Below are positions 62,762 through 64,000 of a stretch of DNA of 64,000 nucleotides, in pieces. Location of the stretch: positions 613,408-677,407 of the forward strand of contig NZ_JAVHJP010000003.1 in assembly GCF_031020795.1 (NCBI RefSeq), read 5' to 3'. A model generated the notes under the pieces. That model had not been told where the DNA came from, did no database searches, and worked only from the letters and a program-made list of their open reading frames with translations. Position 1 is the first letter of the stretch. Each line of letters starts with the position of its first letter. This DNA is from Hydrogenophaga pseudoflava. Its GTDB lineage: Bacteria > Pseudomonadota > Gammaproteobacteria > Burkholderiales > Burkholderiaceae_C. Both the position numbers and the translations under genes were made by a program.

Positions 62762-63589
62762 ATGAACGCTCCCGCCGACCACGACACGCCTTCCAAAGCC
62801 GCCGCCGCGCCTGTTGAAAGCCCCGCCCCGCAGCCCGCCGATGGCGAACGTTCCCCGCGCCGCAACGAGCGGCCACGCGGCGGGCGCAATCGTGGGAATC
62901 AAGGCGGCCGCAACGGCGGCGGCCAGCGCCCGCAGGGCCCGGGCCGAACCAATGCCGAGCGCCCGGCCCAGGCGGCACCTGCGCGCCAGCACCCGGTGCT
63001 GGACCAGCTGGCCACGCTGCACCCCGCGCTGTTCGGCGAGACGCCCCGACCGCTCAAGCGCGGCATCTTTGAAGACCTGCTCGCCGCCCACCCCGGCGTG
63101 CTGGAGAAGGACAGCCTGAAGGCCGCACTGGCGCTGCACGCGCGCTCCACCCGCTACCTCACGGTCATCGCCTCGGGCCAGCAGCGCCACGACCTTGCGG
63201 GCCAACCGGTCGAGGCGCTGACGCCCGAGCAGGTGCACCACGCCTTGATCGAGGTCTTCCGCCGCCGCGGTGCGCGCAGCCGCGAAGACCTGCGCCCCAA
63301 ACTGCGCCAGCGCATTCTCAAAGCCTACGAAGCTTCAGGCCTGTCGCCCGACGAGTACCTGCAGCGCATGCACGGGCGCGACGAAGAGGTGAACCAGCTC
63401 ACCCGCGACGCCCTGGCCGAGGTCAGCGCCCGCGCCGCGCGCGAGGACGCGCTGCTGCGCGCCTACGAAGCCAGCGGCAAGAACATCAACGAGTTCGCCG
63501 ACATGTACGGCCTGCATGTGCTCGACGCCAACCGCTCGCTGGAGCGCGCCCGCGCGCGGCAGGCGGCCGCCCTCAAGCCGGCGCCGTGA
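62762..63589 (+). CDS. proQ: ProQ/FinO-domain RNA-binding protein
   Basis: A 275-residue protein. Residues 1-75 are a disordered, Pro/Arg/Gly-rich tail (RNERPRGGRNRGNQGGRNGG), and 76-190 form the FinO fold (HPVLDQLATLHPALFGETPRPLKRGIFEDLL..LALHARSTRYL). A helical C-terminal part follows. ProQ proteins bind structured RNA 3' ends and stabilise small RNA-mRNA pairs. The gene is monocistronic and its end overlaps the convergent FIST gene by 17 bases. Confidence 0.92.
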   Translation: MNAPADHDTPSKAAAAPVESPAPQPADGERSPRRNERPRGGRNRGNQGGRNGGGQRPQGPGRTNAERPAQAAPARQHPVLDQLATLHPALFGETPRPLKRGIFEDLLAAHPGVLEKDSLKAALALHARSTRYLTVIASGQQRHDLAGQPVEALTPEQVHHALIEVFRRRGARSREDLRPKLRQRILKAYEASGLSPDEYLQRMHGRDEEVNQLTRDALAEVSARAAREDALLRAYEASGKNINEFADMYGLHVLDANRSLERARARQAAALKPAP

Positions 63590-64000
63590 ACACCGTCAGC
63601 ACGCCGGTGTAGCCGTAGAGCTGCTGGTGTGCGATCTCGCCGCCGGCGAAGAAGCCGACCAGCGGTACGTCACCCAGCGCACGGCGCACGATCTGCAGTT
63701 CGGCGCTGGGCGCACCGAAGTGCAGGCCGCCCCGGCCCGAGCAGCTCACGTAAAGGGCGCCCACGATGTGGCGTGCCACCACCGGCTCGGGGTCGGCCGA
63801 CACCATGCTGGTGCCCATGCCCAGGGTTTCGGGCTCCAGCTCTTCACGTATTTCGCTGCACACGCGGATCAGGTCGGCGCGGGCGGCCTGGACATGCCGC
63901 TCGCAGAAGGCGAGCCGCGCGCCCAGCGGAGGGTGTTCGGCCACGGCCACGCCGCGGCGGGCCGGGTCCAGCCCGATGATGTGGCGCACCATCACCTCAG
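63573..64000 (-). CDS. FIST-domain sensor protein, N-terminal part outside the window
   Basis: The frame stays open to the window end, so the gene continues beyond 64000; 142 complete C-terminal codons are present. The visible part (HIIGLDPARRGVAVAEHPPLGARLAFCERHV...ALYVSCSGRGGLHFGAPSAELQIVRRALGDVPLVGFFAGGEIAHQQLYGYTGVLTVF) carries the FIST_C signature with SCSGRG and GFFAGGEI. FIST proteins are thought to sense small ligands such as amino acids and often work with signal transduction proteins. Confidence 0.88.
   Translation of the reverse strand, partial: EVMVRHIIGLDPARRGVAVAEHPPLGARLAFCERHVQAARADLIRVCSEIREELEPETLGMGTSMVSADPEPVVARHIVGALYVSCSGRGGLHFGAPSAELQIVRRALGDVPLVGFFAGGEIAHQQLYGYTGVLTVFTAPA

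Overview
The window is high-GC chromosomal DNA from a beta-proteobacterium of the order Burkholderiales, most likely Comamonadaceae. The support is the order of the alpha and spc ribosomal operons (with infA between secY and rpmJ), the recG-oxyR-ubiA run, a Bug-family binding protein and a 101-residue S14. No species can be named. I see no complete rRNA gene, CRISPR array, insertion sequence or integrase.

Layout. 1-1569 (-): edge-truncated multispanning glycosyltransferase-like protein. 1874-10181 (+): an acyl-CoA-ligase-type enzyme, a complete branched-chain-amino-acid-type ABC transporter and a PaaK-like enzyme, apparently an operon for taking up and CoA-activating a carboxylic acid. 10299-11282 (+): orphan Bug-type binding protein. 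11834-18841 (+): a six-gene operon that fits the aerobic CoA-dependent 2-aminobenzoate (anthranilate) pathway: bifunctional monooxygenase/reductase, MarR regulator, enoyl-CoA hydratase, acyl-CoA dehydrogenase, 2-aminobenzoate-CoA ligase and a Rid-family protein. 18922-28006 (-): initiator tRNA and the alpha and spc ribosomal protein operons, rplN to rplQ. 28196-35835 (-) with 35995-38298 (+): a glycerol regulon with glpD, the ABC importer glpSTPQUV, the DeoR-type regulator glpR and glycerol kinase; then proC.

39153-40324 is an accessory island: a solitary integron gene cassette with an attC site and a HEPN-like gene split in two frames. It is flanked by two inverted copies of a 71-73 nt structured repeat. 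Next come ubiA, oxyR and recG (-) and queA (+). A salicylate 5-hydroxylase-like Rieske oxygenase (ferredoxin, small and large subunits) with a divergent NahR-type regulator follows at 45471-48628, lying between queA and tgt. Then come a sugar-dehydrogenase-like beta-propeller protein, a cytochrome c with an FNR-type box, tgt, a papain-like amidase, a lipoprotein and an MFS transporter.

54332-57678 holds a membrane/envelope module of unknown function: two YiaA/YiaB-type proteins, a DUF2145 protein, a hydrophobic exported protein and a coiled-coil zinc-ribbon protein. The right end carries a ParE-type toxin-antitoxin pair, an MFS-acyltransferase fusion, a ceramidase-like membrane hydrolase, an XRE regulator, a ProQ/FinO RNA chaperone and an edge-truncated FIST sensor protein.

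How the genes combine: the window pairs core translation and secretion genes with three catabolic blocks. These are CoA-dependent anthranilate or related aromatic acid use, glycerol uptake and oxidation to dihydroxyacetone phosphate, and salicylate to gentisate. The hydroxylase's reductase and the later gentisate steps are not in the window.
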